34,033 bases of DNA from an uncultured Ruminococcus sp. GTDB lineage: Bacteria; Bacillota; Clostridia; Oscillospirales; Acutalibacteraceae. Of this stretch, positions 23,609 through 31,792 are shown one piece after another (the stretch's first letter is position 1; each line of letters begins with the position of its first letter). Below the pieces are notes generated by a model that had not been told where the DNA came from, did not search any database, and saw only the letters and a program-made list of their open reading frames with translations. The translations under genes and the position numbers were made by a program. The stretch spans positions 1-34,033 of the forward strand of contig CADAYJ010000007.1 in the NCBI GenBank assembly GCA_902792115.1, in the 5' to 3' direction.

Positions 23609-25528
23609 TCACTCCCGGATCGCCGTCGCCGCTTCCTCCCATTCCTCCATAAGCTGCTCGAGACGCACGTTCAGCGAGTTGAGAGCTTCCGTGCAGCTCA
23701 TCAGCTTTTCGTAGTCCGCCTGCGCCTCGTCGCTTGCGAGAAGCTCCTGCATCTGCTCGATCTCGCGCTCCGTCGCCTCTATGCTCTCCTCGCAGCGCTT
23801 GAGCCGCGTTTTCGCCTTCGCAAGCTGCGAGCGCTCCTCCTTGCGGCGGAAGTAGTCGTTCTGCTTCTTCTCCTTTTGGGGGGAAGCCTGCCCGGACGTG
23901 CGGAACACGGGCTTGTCGAACGTCTCGTGCGATTTTTCAAGGTAGTAGTCGTAGTTGCCGAGGTACTCCGTGACGCCGTTTTGCGTGAGGACGAGGATCC
24001 TGTCGGCGAGCTTGTTGATGAAATAACGGTCGTGGGAGACGATCAGCATCGTGCCGGTGTATTCGGTGAGCGTTTTTTCGAGCTGCTCGCGGAACGATGT
24101 GTCGAGGTGGTTTGTCGGCTCGTCGAGGAGGAGGAAATTCGCGCCCTCAAGCATGAGCTGCAAAAGCGCGATTCGTGCACGCTCGCCGCCGCTCATTTCG
24201 CCGATCGGTCGGAAAACGTCGTCGCCCTTGAAGAGGAAGCGTCTGAGCGCCGTCCTGATCTTCGTTTCCGTCATGTAAGGGAAGCGGTCCCACACCTGGT
24301 CGATCGCGGATTTTTTAAGGTCAAGTCCGCTCTGCACCTGGTCGAAGTAGCCGACCTCGACGTTCGCGCCGAGGTATACGCTGCCGGAATCGGCGCCGCA
24401 CAGCTTATTGATGATCCGAAGGAGAGTCGTCTTGCCGCAGCCGTTCTCGCCGAGGATAAAGACGCGCTCGCCGCGGCGGATATGGATATCGACGCCGGAG
24501 AAGAGGCGTTTGCCGCCGAAGCTCTTTGAAAGCCCCTCGCAGATGAGGACGTCCTCGCCCGTTTCGCATTTCGGCGTGAACGTGAAGCTGATCGTTTCAA
24601 GCTCCGCCTCGGGCGCGACAAGCTGCCCGCGGATCCTGTCCGCCTGCTTCTGCTTGCTTGCCGCCGTGACGAAATTATGCGCGACGCCCCAGCGCTTCTG
24701 CTGCTCGACAATGGACTCGATGCGGCGGATCTCCTTCATCTGCTGCTCGTAATGGGCGCGCTCCTCCTCCAGGATCTTCTCCTTTTTGGCGATAAACTCG
24801 GAGTAGCTGCCTGTGTACATTCGCGAGCGCCCGTGCTCGATCTCGATCGTCTTGTTCGTTACCTCGTCGAGGAAATAGCGGTCATGTGAAATGACCAGCA
24901 CCGTGCCGCGGTAATCCTTTATGAACGACTCAAGCCAGTTCACGGCGGAGATATCGAGGTGGTTTGTCGGCTCGTCGAGGAGGAGGATATCGGAGCCGCT
25001 GAGAAGCAGCTTTGCCAAAGCGAGCTTCGAGCGCTGACCGCCCGAGAGCTTCTCGACGTTCATATCGAACTCATTCTCCGAAAAACCGAGGCCGGCAAGC
25101 GCCGCTTTCGTCCTGGAGACGTACGTGAGGCCGCCGTCGCGCTCAAAGCTCTCGCGCAGCGTCATTTCCTCGTTGATGATCCCGGCGGAGTGGTCGCCGT
25201 TCTCCATCTCGCGGACGATCTCGGAAAGCCTGTACTCGGCGGCGATCAGCTTCTCGAAGACGCTCAGCAGCTCTGTATAGACCGTCCTTCCCGACGTGCT
25301 GCACGAGAACTGCTCCATGTAGCCGACGCGCAGCTCCTTCTCCTTCGAGACGCCGCCTGAGCTTTGCTCCAGCTGCCCCGTAAGGACACGGAAAAGCGTC
25401 GTTTTCCCCGTGCCGTTAGCTCCGATCAGCCCGGCTTTATCGCCTTTTTCGAGGGTGAAGGTGATATTGTCAAAAAGAGTTCTCTCGGCAAAGGCGACGG
25501 AGAGATTACTCACGGTAAGAATTCCCAT
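23609..25528 (-). CDS. ABC-F family ATPase (Uup/YdiF-like)
   Basis: A 639-residue soluble ABC-F protein with two ATPase cassettes and no membrane segments; such proteins act on the ribosome E site. Cassette 1: GANGTGKTT (about 38), LSGGQRSKLALAKLLL, LLLDEPTNHLD. Then a charged linker (about 225-310) with 'QQKRWGVAHNFVTAASKQKQADR', the inter-domain helices. Cassette 2: GENGCGKTT, MSGGERARIALLQLML, LLLDEPTNHLD. A C-terminal coiled coil follows (about 540-639). The C-terminal extension points to the Uup/YdiF group rather than a short antibiotic-resistance ABC-F, but subtype cannot be fixed by eye. The ATG at 25526-25528 is chosen: AGGAAA lies upstream and 'MGILTVSNLSVAF' fits the family start. 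Confidence 0.95.
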   Translation of the reverse strand: MGILTVSNLSVAFAERTLFDNITFTLEKGDKAGLIGANGTGKTTLFRVLTGQLEQSSGGVSKEKELRVGYMEQFSCSTSGRTVYTELLSVFEKLIAAEYRLSEIVREMENGDHSAGIINEEMTLRESFERDGGLTYVSRTKAALAGLGFSENEFDMNVEKLSGGQRSKLALAKLLLSGSDILLLDEPTNHLDISAVNWLESFIKDYRGTVLVISHDRYFLDEVTNKTIEIEHGRSRMYTGSYSEFIAKKEKILEEERAHYEQQMKEIRRIESIVEQQKRWGVAHNFVTAASKQKQADRIRGQLVAPEAELETISFTFTPKCETGEDVLICEGLSKSFGGKRLFSGVDIHIRRGERVFILGENGCGKTTLLRIINKLCGADSGSVYLGANVEVGYFDQVQSGLDLKKSAIDQVWDRFPYMTETKIRTALRRFLFKGDDVFRPIGEMSGGERARIALLQLMLEGANFLLLDEPTNHLDTSFREQLEKTLTEYTGTMLIVSHDRYFINKLADRILVLTQNGVTEYLGNYDYYLEKSHETFDKPVFRTSGQASPQKEKKQNDYFRRKEERSQLAKAKTRLKRCEESIEATEREIEQMQELLASDEAQADYEKLMSCTEALNSLNVRLEQLMEEWEEAATAIRE

Positions 25529-25669
25529 AATGATTTCCTTTTTAATCGGGCGTACAGCGGTTCGGCAGGAAACGCCGCGCTGCGTATGCCCCAAAAACGT
25601 CAATAATAAAAATTTTCAAAAATCCGAATACTCCACCGCTTCGGCGGAACACTATCATCGGGTGATAAC

Positions 25670-26026
25670 ATGAATATTTCCACACTCTGGCGCGACGACT
25701 CTGCGCTCTCAACGAAGAAGCGCCTTTTTCTTCTGTTTATGCTCAACGTCTCGGACTGGATCTGCACGCTTGCGCTGCTGCGGACGGGGCTTTTCAGAGA
25801 GGCAAATCCGCTCATGCGCGGCGTGATCGAAAATTTGTGGCTGGGGCTTCTCGTTAAGGCGGTGCTGCCGCTGTCGCTCATCATTTTTGCCGTGACGAAG
25901 CTAAAGGGCGCAGACCGCCGCCAGCTTCTTCTCTCGAACAACATCGCGCTCGCCGGCGTTGCGGTGTATTTCCTGCTCAACGTGTATCACATTGTCTGCT
26001 TTGCGCTGCTGAGGGCGGCTCATTAA
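25670..26026 (+). CDS. DUF5658-like small membrane protein
   Basis: A 118-residue membrane protein with three or four hydrophobic helices. The pattern 'MLNVSDWICTLALLRTGLFREANPLM' followed by a second helix with 'VKAVLPLSLIIF' fits DUF5658-type proteins; function unknown. ATG 25670 has GGTGAT 3 bases upstream. It converges with prmC: the two stop codons share a TTAA at 26023-26026. A stable CCGC-TTCG-GCGG mini-hairpin lies at 25633-25644 in its leader. No consensus promoter is clear. Confidence 0.75.
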   Translation: MNISTLWRDDSALSTKKRLFLLFMLNVSDWICTLALLRTGLFREANPLMRGVIENLWLGLLVKAVLPLSLIIFAVTKLKGADRRQLLLSNNIALAGVAVYFLLNVYHIVCFALLRAAH

Positions 26027-26877
26027 ATCTTCCCGAACGTCGCCCTCTTAAAGCCCTGCAAATCAAGCTCGAAGCCGATTTCCGTAAAGCCGTGCCGCTT
26101 CATCAGGAGTGCGACAGGCTCGTGTTCGTCTTCGCCTGTTTCAAATACGAGATATCCGCCGGGGCGCAGCTTCGTTTTCCATTTCGCGACGATCTCGCGG
26201 TAGAAGAAAAGACCGTCGCCGCCGCCGTCGAGCGCGATTCTCGGCTCAAAGGCAAGCTCGCGCTGGAGCGTGTCGATCTGCTTCGTTCTGATGTACGGCG
26301 GATTGGAGACGATCAGGTCGAAGCTGCCGTCGGGGAAGAGGTCGAAGTCCTTCGTGACGTCGCCACGGACGGCGGTCACGTTGTCCGCGCAGTTGTGCTC
26401 GATATTTTTTCTGAGGTAGGCAAGAGCTTCATCGGAAAGCTCCAGCGCCGTCACCTGAGACTGCTCAAGGAGCTTCGCAAGCGTCACGGCAATTGCGCCG
26501 CTGCCGGAGCAGAGGTCGATCACTCTCGGCGCGCTCATGGTTCGGGCGAGAGAAAGAGCCTTTTCGGCGGCGATCTCCGTGTCGTCGCGCGGTATCAGAA
26601 CGCCCTCCCCGACGAGGAAATCGAAGCCCATGAAGTTCCATTTCCCTATTATGTACTGGAGCGGCCGCCCCGCTGCGCGCTCTGCGACCGCCGAAAAGAA
26701 ACGGCGACAAACTGCGCTGTCTGCGATTTTGTCGCCGTGAAGTATCAATGCTGTTCTGTCTGCGCCGAAAAAGTGCTCCAGAAGGCAGAGCGCGTCAAAG
26801 TCGGCGTCCGGTGTACCGCTGCGCTCAAGCTCTTGTTTTCCGCGGCGGTAGACCTCCTTTAATGTCATTTTCGTCAT
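26023..26877 (-). CDS. prmC: Release factor glutamine methyltransferase PrmC
   Basis: A 284-residue SAM-dependent methyltransferase that methylates the Gln of the GGQ motif in release factors RF1 and RF2. The N-terminal helical domain (1-85) binds the release factor. The Rossmann domain shows 'VIDLCSGSGAIAVTLAK' (SAM site, about 118-134) and the catalytic 'NPPYIRTKQID' (about 188-198). ATG 26875-26877 follows the DUF1385 gene stop by one base and uses a GGAT-type ribosome site within that gene. The prmC/DUF1385 pairing is common in Firmicutes, though prfA, its usual partner, is not in the window. Confidence 0.95.
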   Translation of the reverse strand: MTKMTLKEVYRRGKQELERSGTPDADFDALCLLEHFFGADRTALILHGDKIADSAVCRRFFSAVAERAAGRPLQYIIGKWNFMGFDFLVGEGVLIPRDDTEIAAEKALSLARTMSAPRVIDLCSGSGAIAVTLAKLLEQSQVTALELSDEALAYLRKNIEHNCADNVTAVRGDVTKDFDLFPDGSFDLIVSNPPYIRTKQIDTLQRELAFEPRIALDGGGDGLFFYREIVAKWKTKLRPGGYLVFETGEDEHEPVALLMKRHGFTEIGFELDLQGFKRATFGKI

Positions 26878-26878
26878 G

Positions 26879-27835
26879 TCAGATCCTGTCTTCTCCGTTC
26901 TCCGGGATAACGGGCTTGATCGCCGCGATCGCGACCTCGATCATGTCGTCGTCCGGCTCTATCGTCGTTATGCGCTGCGCCGCAAGGCCGGGAGCCGCGA
27001 TCACCCTTGTGAGAGCGTTGTCATACTTTGCGCAGAGCTTGATAAGCTCGTAGCCGAAGCCGCATGAAACGGGGAGCAGAAGCAGCTTTATCCCGGTGCG
27101 TATCAGCGGATTTTTCGCCGTGATGAACAGCCCGATGATTATGCCGATCAGCAGCATGATTATCATGAAGCTCGTTCCGCAGCGCGGGTGGAAGCGCTTG
27201 TATTTTCTTACATTTTCGACCGTAAGCTCCTCAAGATTCTCGTAGCAGAAGATCGTTTTGTGCTCCGCGCCGTGGTACATGAACGTCCGCTTCATGTCGG
27301 GCGTGCGCGATATTATGATGATGTACAGAAGGAATATCGCGATTTTCAGGATACCCTCAAACACGCTGCGCCAGAGCGTGCCCTTGTCGAGCGCCGGCAG
27401 CACCTTCGCGAGGTTGTTGAAGATAAACGTCGGCACGGCGAAGAACAGCAGGATCGAGAGCGCGATTCCGAGAATGCTTGCAAGCGTCATGACGACGCCG
27501 AACAGCTTGTCGCCGAGCTTGTCCTCGAGCCACTTCTCAAACTTCGACGGCTCCTCGTTCTCCTCCTCCGTTCCCTCGACCGACTTCTCCGCCGAGAGCA
27601 TCAGGCACTTCATGCTGAGCCTCAGCGAGTCGATCAGCGTGATAAATCCGCGGATAAGCGGCAGGCGGAACAGCTTGCTCTTGCTGCCGATATAATCAAA
27701 CTTGATGTCCTCCGTGTAGATCGACTTGTCGCTCATTCTTACGGCGACGGTCGTCTTCTTCGGGCCGCGCATCATTATACCCTCTATCAGCGCCGATCCG
27801 CCGATGGAGGTCTTTATTTTTGTCTTTTCGGGCAT
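26879..27835 (-). CDS. DUF1385 membrane protein (YqhQ-like)
   Basis: A 318-residue multi-pass membrane protein of the DUF1385/YqhQ family, function unknown. It begins 'IGGSALIEGIMMRGPKKTTVAVR', the family start, and contains 'FMYHGAEHKTIFCYENLEELTVENVRKYKRFHPRCGTSF' minus its ends, the central motif with a conserved His and Cys. Five or six helices are visible. The ATG at 27833-27835 with AAGGGA upstream is preferred over an ATG 17 codons earlier, which would overlap the previous gene. It is followed by prmC with a one-base gap. Confidence 0.93.
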   Translation of the reverse strand: MPEKTKIKTSIGGSALIEGIMMRGPKKTTVAVRMSDKSIYTEDIKFDYIGSKSKLFRLPLIRGFITLIDSLRLSMKCLMLSAEKSVEGTEEENEEPSKFEKWLEDKLGDKLFGVVMTLASILGIALSILLFFAVPTFIFNNLAKVLPALDKGTLWRSVFEGILKIAIFLLYIIIISRTPDMKRTFMYHGAEHKTIFCYENLEELTVENVRKYKRFHPRCGTSFMIIMLLIGIIIGLFITAKNPLIRTGIKLLLLPVSCGFGYELIKLCAKYDNALTRVIAAPGLAAQRITTIEPDDDMIEVAIAAIKPVIPENGEDRI

Positions 27836-27863
27836 CTCTGCATTTCCCTTCTTTTCTTTAACT

Positions 27864-28397
27864 TTACAGCGTTTTTCTTTCTGCAAACGCCTCTTCTACC
27901 TTCTTCGCCGCCTCAATGTTCCGGGGCGACGCCTCTCCGAGAGAGTATGTGCTGCCGCCGCACTCGGCGTAGATGAAGCTGTATCCGTCCTGCTCCCTCG
28001 GCGGCGTGAGGTAGAGCCTGTCCGTCTCGCTTATCGCGAAGATCGTGCCGTAGCCCTTCGCCGCGAAATACTGCTTTCCGAAGAGGAAGCTGCCGCGGTA
28101 AACAGGCTCGCCGCAGTAAAGGTCTGCAACGGCGGCTTCGAGGCGGCCGCGCGACCGAAGCTGCTCGGTGCAGCGCCTGAATTCGCGCTTCGTCGCGACT
28201 GCTCCGACGAGGTACAGCCCTCCGCCGAGCAGCGCGCAGACAATGACGGTGATGTACGTATACGGGTTGAGCAGCGGCAGCCCTTCGATCAGCTCAAGAG
28301 CGATCACAATAAGCCCCGCGATCGCAGTGCCTATGAAGACGGCTTTTCTTCCGCCGACGCAGTATCTTCTGATCTTCGCGAATTGCTTTTTTGTCAC
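27864..28397 (-). CDS. Unknown two-helix membrane protein
   Basis: I do not recognise a family. 177 residues: a basic N-terminus (residues 1-17), two transmembrane helices (about 18-36 and 45-66), and a cytoplasmic domain of about 110 residues with 'KQYFAAKGYGTIFAISETDRLYLTPP' patterns that look like a small beta fold, possibly PH-like. GTG 28395-28397 has GGAGCG 6 bases upstream. It lies 18 bp behind the histidine kinase and 28 bp before the DUF1385 gene, so it is almost surely co-transcribed. The frame is intact and the codon choice matches its neighbours. Confidence 0.8.
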   Translation of the reverse strand: MTKKQFAKIRRYCVGGRKAVFIGTAIAGLIVIALELIEGLPLLNPYTYITVIVCALLGGGLYLVGAVATKREFRRCTEQLRSRGRLEAAVADLYCGEPVYRGSFLFGKQYFAAKGYGTIFAISETDRLYLTPPREQDGYSFIYAECGGSTYSLGEASPRNIEAAKKVEEAFAERKTL

Positions 28398-28415
28398 AGC
28401 GTCCGCTCCTTTATA

Positions 28416-29846
28416 TCAGCTTTTGAGGATCTCCTCGTCGTCGCTGTCGAGGACGGGGATCGTTATCGTTACGGTCGTGCCGACGTCCTCCTTGCTCTCG
28501 ATCGTGAGACTGCCCTTGTGCAGCGTCATGATCTCGTCGGCGACGGCAAGTCCGATGCCGCTTCCGCGCACCGTCTTGTTCGCCTTGTAGAATTTCTCCT
28601 TGATGCGCGGCAGATCCTTCTCGTTGATGCCGCAGCCGGTGTCGCTGATGACGACCTTGATAACGTCGTCCTCCTGCCTTACGTCTATTCCGATGACGCC
28701 TCCGACCGGCGTGTATTTAAGCGCGTTGTCTATGATGTTGATGAACACCTGGCGCAGCCTGTTCTTGTCCGCAAGCACGGGCGGCATTGACTCCGGCTCG
28801 TCGTAGACAAAGTGCTTTTTCTCCTTCGACGCTCTTTCCCTGAGCATATAGACCGCCTCGCCAAGCTCCGCGAGAAGGTCTGTTTTGTCCATTGCGAGGA
28901 TCATGCGTCCGCTCTGGATACGCGAGAAGTCGAGAAGCTCCTCGACCATTCCCGTCAGGCGCTCCGATTCGTTGATGATGATTCCGAGTCCCTTGCTCAT
29001 CGTGGCGCTGTCCGGCTCGCCGACGTACATCGTCTCCGCCCAGCCCTTGATCGCCGTGAGCGGAGTCCTCAGCTCGTGGGAAACGGACGAGATGAAATCG
29101 TTCTTCATGCTGTCGGACGCCTTGATCTCCTCAGCCATGTGGTTGATAGAGTCGGCAAGCTCGCCGATTTCGTCGTCATACATTTTATCGACGCGCGTTT
29201 CCAGGTCGCCCTGCGCGATGCGGTGAGCCGTGGCGCGAAGCTCCCTGACGGGCTTCACGATCGTCCGCATGAACAGCAGATTCGGCACGACGAACGACGC
29301 GAGCAGCAGCACGGCAGCGGCAACAAGCACGATTATCGCGATCATCACCTTGCCGTCGGCTCTGTCGAGCGGCTCAAAGTAACAAAGCTGCGCGAAGAAG
29401 GCTCCGTTTTCGTCGCGTATGACAACGCTGTAACGCATGACCTTTTCGCCCGACGAGAGGCTGTCTATGCGAAACGCCCCTACGTCGGCTGTCCCGACGA
29501 GGCTGTGATCTGTCGGCGCGTCGCTCTCTCCGGCTCTCGCGGAGCAGACGACCGTGCCGTTCTCGTCCGCCGCAGCAACGTCAACAGATTCCTTCTTGCT
29601 GACGTCCTCGACGTATGAGCGCAGCCAAAGCTCGTCGCGGCGCTGCTTGTCCCTTCCGTATTCGTCCGGCGTAAACTGCCGGTATGAAATGTATGCGCGC
29701 TCGCCCAGCGAATGCAGGTGGTTCCTGACGGAGTCGTAGTAATACGTTCTCACGCCGAAAGCCGCCGCAAATATGAGAAGCACGAGGAAAAAGACGGTTA
29801 TGCTCAGGTAGTTTATCACCCATCTTTTTACGATACCCTTACCCAA
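28416..29846 (-). CDS. Membrane sensor histidine kinase
   Basis: A 476-residue two-component kinase. First helix about 12-33, extracytoplasmic sensor about 34-165, second helix about 167-193, HAMP about 194-245, HisKA with the phospho-acceptor His257 in 'FISSVSHELRTPLTAIKG', then HATPase with N box 'NIIDNALKYTP', G1 'DTGCGI' and G2 'GSGIGLAV'. The partner is the adjacent OmpR-type regulator 63 bp upstream. The signal is unknown; the ordering resembles PhoR/VicK-type kinases, but there is no PAS domain. The TTG at 29844-29846 has GGAGGT 8 bases upstream and no better start exists. Confidence 0.95.
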   Translation of the reverse strand: MGKGIVKRWVINYLSITVFFLVLLIFAAAFGVRTYYYDSVRNHLHSLGERAYISYRQFTPDEYGRDKQRRDELWLRSYVEDVSKKESVDVAAADENGTVVCSARAGESDAPTDHSLVGTADVGAFRIDSLSSGEKVMRYSVVIRDENGAFFAQLCYFEPLDRADGKVMIAIIVLVAAAVLLLASFVVPNLLFMRTIVKPVRELRATAHRIAQGDLETRVDKMYDDEIGELADSINHMAEEIKASDSMKNDFISSVSHELRTPLTAIKGWAETMYVGEPDSATMSKGLGIIINESERLTGMVEELLDFSRIQSGRMILAMDKTDLLAELGEAVYMLRERASKEKKHFVYDEPESMPPVLADKNRLRQVFINIIDNALKYTPVGGVIGIDVRQEDDVIKVVISDTGCGINEKDLPRIKEKFYKANKTVRGSGIGLAVADEIMTLHKGSLTIESKEDVGTTVTITIPVLDSDDEEILKS

Positions 29847-29894
29847 TCCAAAAGACCTCCAGAACAGCGGGCGGACAAAGCGCCTTGTGAGTAT

Positions 29895-29910
29895 ACCGGG
29901 ACGGCCCGGT
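29895..29910 (-). other. Hairpin between response regulator and kinase genes
   Basis: Perfect stem ACCGGG / CCCGGT with a 4-nt loop beginning at the last base of the regulator stop codon. There is no T-run, so it is more likely an mRNA-stability or ratio-setting element than a full terminator. Confidence 0.5.
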
Positions 29911-30614
29911 TATGCGTCCCACTTGTAGCCGAGTCCCCAGACGGTGACGATATACTTCGGGTTGGACGGCTCGTCCTCCACCTTCATTCTCAGGCGGCGG
30001 ATATTTACGTCTACGATCTTTTCCTCGCCGACGTAGGCAACGCCCCATACGTGGTTGAGGATATTAACCCTGTCGAGCGCCTTGCCGGGGTTTGAGAAGA
30101 AATATTCCATGATCTGGAACTCGACCTGCGTAAGCTCGATCGTCCTGCCGTTTTTGAGGAGCGTTCTGTTGCGGAGGTTGAGAACGAAGTCGCCGGACTT
30201 GATCTCCTCCTTGAAATTGCTCTCGATATTCGCCTTTGCAAGCGAAACGCGCCTGTACAGCGCATCTACGCGCGCCGTAAGCTCGGAGGGAGAAAACGGC
30301 TTCGTCACGTAGTCGTCGGCGCCGAGCATAAGCCCCGTCACCTTGTCCATCTCCTGCGTTCTTGCCGTGAGCATGATGATCCCGATGCCGCCGTTCTTCG
30401 CGCGAAGCTCCTTGCAGACGGCGAAACCGTCGCGGCTGCCGGGCATCATAACGTCGAGGATAGCAACGTCGAGGTCGCCGTTGTTCTCGTCATACTTGGC
30501 GATCGCCTCGTCGCCGTTCTCCGCTTCGACCACATCGTAGCCTGCTCTCGTGAGGTTGATAACGACGAAGTCGCGGATCGCCGCCTCGTCCTCGCATACT
30601 AAAATCTTTTTCAT
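29910..30614 (-). CDS. OmpR/PhoB-family response regulator
   Basis: A 234-residue transcription regulator. The receiver domain (1-120) has acidic residues Glu8/Asp9, phospho-acceptor Asp54 in 'AILDVMMPG' and Lys in 'DDYVTKPFSPSEL'. The winged-helix domain (about 135-232) ends 'NIRRLRMKVEDEPSNPKYIVTVWG' minus its ends, the standard OmpR recognition region. The partner histidine kinase follows at 63 bp. ATG 30612-30614 has AAGGAGA 9 bases upstream. It lies 59 bp behind trmB; no separate promoter is evident, so it may share the trmB transcript. Confidence 0.96.
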   Translation of the reverse strand: MKKILVCEDEAAIRDFVVINLTRAGYDVVEAENGDEAIAKYDENNGDLDVAILDVMMPGSRDGFAVCKELRAKNGGIGIIMLTARTQEMDKVTGLMLGADDYVTKPFSPSELTARVDALYRRVSLAKANIESNFKEEIKSGDFVLNLRNRTLLKNGRTIELTQVEFQIMEYFFSNPGKALDRVNILNHVWGVAYVGEEKIVDVNIRRLRMKVEDEPSNPKYIVTVWGLGYKWDA

Positions 30615-30673
30615 TGCGGTTGTCTCCTTTTTGGAAATTGGCTTATATATAATGAAAAAATTCTATACCGGTA

Positions 30674-31372
30674 CTAGTCCTGCGCCGTCTCTTCCGGCTT
30701 CCCCGGGCGCTCGGCGCACCGTACAGCCGTGAGGGCGTTTATCTTAATGCCGCGTGACGTGAACATCGCCTCATGCTCCGTCATGATGTTGTCCTTCGCG
30801 GACGGCTCGCTGTGAAGGTCGTTCGTTTTGAACGTCACCCTGAATCCGGATTGCTCCAGGTAGCCGAGCGTATCGTCGAACAGCGGCCTGTCGTCCGTTT
30901 TGAAGCGGATCTCTCCGCCCTCGGGGAGCAGATCAAAATACTTCTCCAGCTTGTTCGGATACGTGAGCCTTCGCTTTCTGTGCTTCGGCTTCGGCCAGGG
31001 ATTACAGAAGTTTATGTATATCCGCCGGACGTTGTCCTCGGGGGAAAGTATCTTCTCAAGGTGCTCGACGTTGTACGCCGTGAGTATCAGGTTATCGACG
31101 CTGCGGCGGCTGTCATTGAAGATCTCCTCGATCCGCCGCCTTGCGACTCCGAGCATATCACTCTTGATATCGACCGCCAGGAGGTTGGCGTCCCTGTTAT
31201 TCAGCGCAAGATGCGCCGCGAACACGCCCTTTCCGCAGCCAAGCTCCAGGTACAGCGGCTGCTCGCGTGAAAACCGCTCCTTCCATCTTGCGCGCAGCTT
31301 CTCCGGCTCGCTCTCGAAAAACGGGCAGACGGCAAGCTCCGGCCTTGCCCACTTCTTTCTTCTTATCCTCAA
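30674..31372 (-). CDS. trmB: tRNA (guanine-N7-)-methyltransferase TrmB
   Basis: A 232-residue enzyme that makes m7G at position 46 of tRNA variable loops. Seen: 'LYLELGCGKGVFAAHLA' (SAM site, about residue 40), 'LLAVDIKSDML', the family signature 'NFCNPWPKPKHRKRRLTYP' (about 120-138) and 'FKTDDRPLFDDTLGYLE'. The TTG at 31370-31372 is preferred: GAGGGG lies 6 bases upstream and the product then begins LRIRRKKWARPEL, as TrmB normally does; a TTG 15 codons upstream lacks a ribosome site. It heads the run trmB, regulator, kinase, unknown membrane gene, DUF1385 gene, prmC. Confidence 0.95.
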   Translation of the reverse strand: MRIRRKKWARPELAVCPFFESEPEKLRARWKERFSREQPLYLELGCGKGVFAAHLALNNRDANLLAVDIKSDMLGVARRRIEEIFNDSRRSVDNLILTAYNVEHLEKILSPEDNVRRIYINFCNPWPKPKHRKRRLTYPNKLEKYFDLLPEGGEIRFKTDDRPLFDDTLGYLEQSGFRVTFKTNDLHSEPSAKDNIMTEHEAMFTSRGIKINALTAVRCAERPGKPEETAQD

Positions 31373-31435
31373 AGCATTCCCCTCGCTTGCAGCAAACTCT
31401 CCGGCGTCGCGAAGCAAAGTTTGTTACATAATAGT

Positions 31436-31606
31436 ATTAAGGAGCCACTGAATAAATCACGTTCTGCGAACTGAGCACCCATCTCGCTTGCTTCTTTTCG
31501 TCATCTTGCACTCAACTCCCTTGAAATACGTCAGTTTCCGTAAAAGAATTGAGATTTTAGCGGCTGAAATAACACACGATCAGCGCTCTGCGTCTGCTGT
31601 TGGGGC
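31436..31606. other. Non-coding block in the trmB/glucanase gap, possible degenerate mobile-element remnant
   Basis: The 420-bp divergent gap (31373-31792) has no credible gene. Apart from the promoter near its right end, this block differs from its surroundings in base composition. It starts AAGGAGCCACTGAATAAATC, the kind of end seen on insertion sequences and small inverted-repeat elements. It contains an imperfect hairpin (CTCAA ... TTGAG, about 31513-31555). I see no matching inverted end, target duplication or transposase frame, so the mobile origin is only a guess. Confidence 0.3.
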
Positions 31607-31648
31607 ATTTCTTACAAAATTTTAGTCGATTTGTGTTGATTTGGAGTA

Positions 31649-31677
31649 TTGACAGCGGCGCTTTTCCGTATTATCAT
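31649..31677 (+). promoter_or_regulatory. Sigma-A promoter for the glucanase gene
   Basis: TTGACA (31649-31654), 17 bp, TATCAT (31672-31677): a perfect -35 and a 5 of 6 -10. The untranslated leader would be about 110 nt. No catabolite-control (cre) site was identified with confidence. Confidence 0.8.
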
Positions 31678-31792
31678 TAGAATGTGAAATAATGCGGAAA
31701 TACGCGCTTTTGTCGGAAAGCGCGGCGAAAACCGCGGAAGTATCGTCCGCATATTATAATACAGGCGACTAATCAAGCAAAGGATTGATTTT

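Noticed and set aside
22873-25528. DUF4373 gene plus ABC-F as a defence or antibiotic-resistance island
   Set aside because: The ABC-F protein has the Uup/YdiF housekeeping architecture, the genes are on opposite strands, and no nuclease, integrase or toxin gene is nearby.
25633-25644. CCGC-TTCG-GCGG hairpin considered as a terminator of the ABC-F or small membrane protein gene
   Set aside because: It lies upstream of both gene starts, is only 4 bp, and has no T-run.
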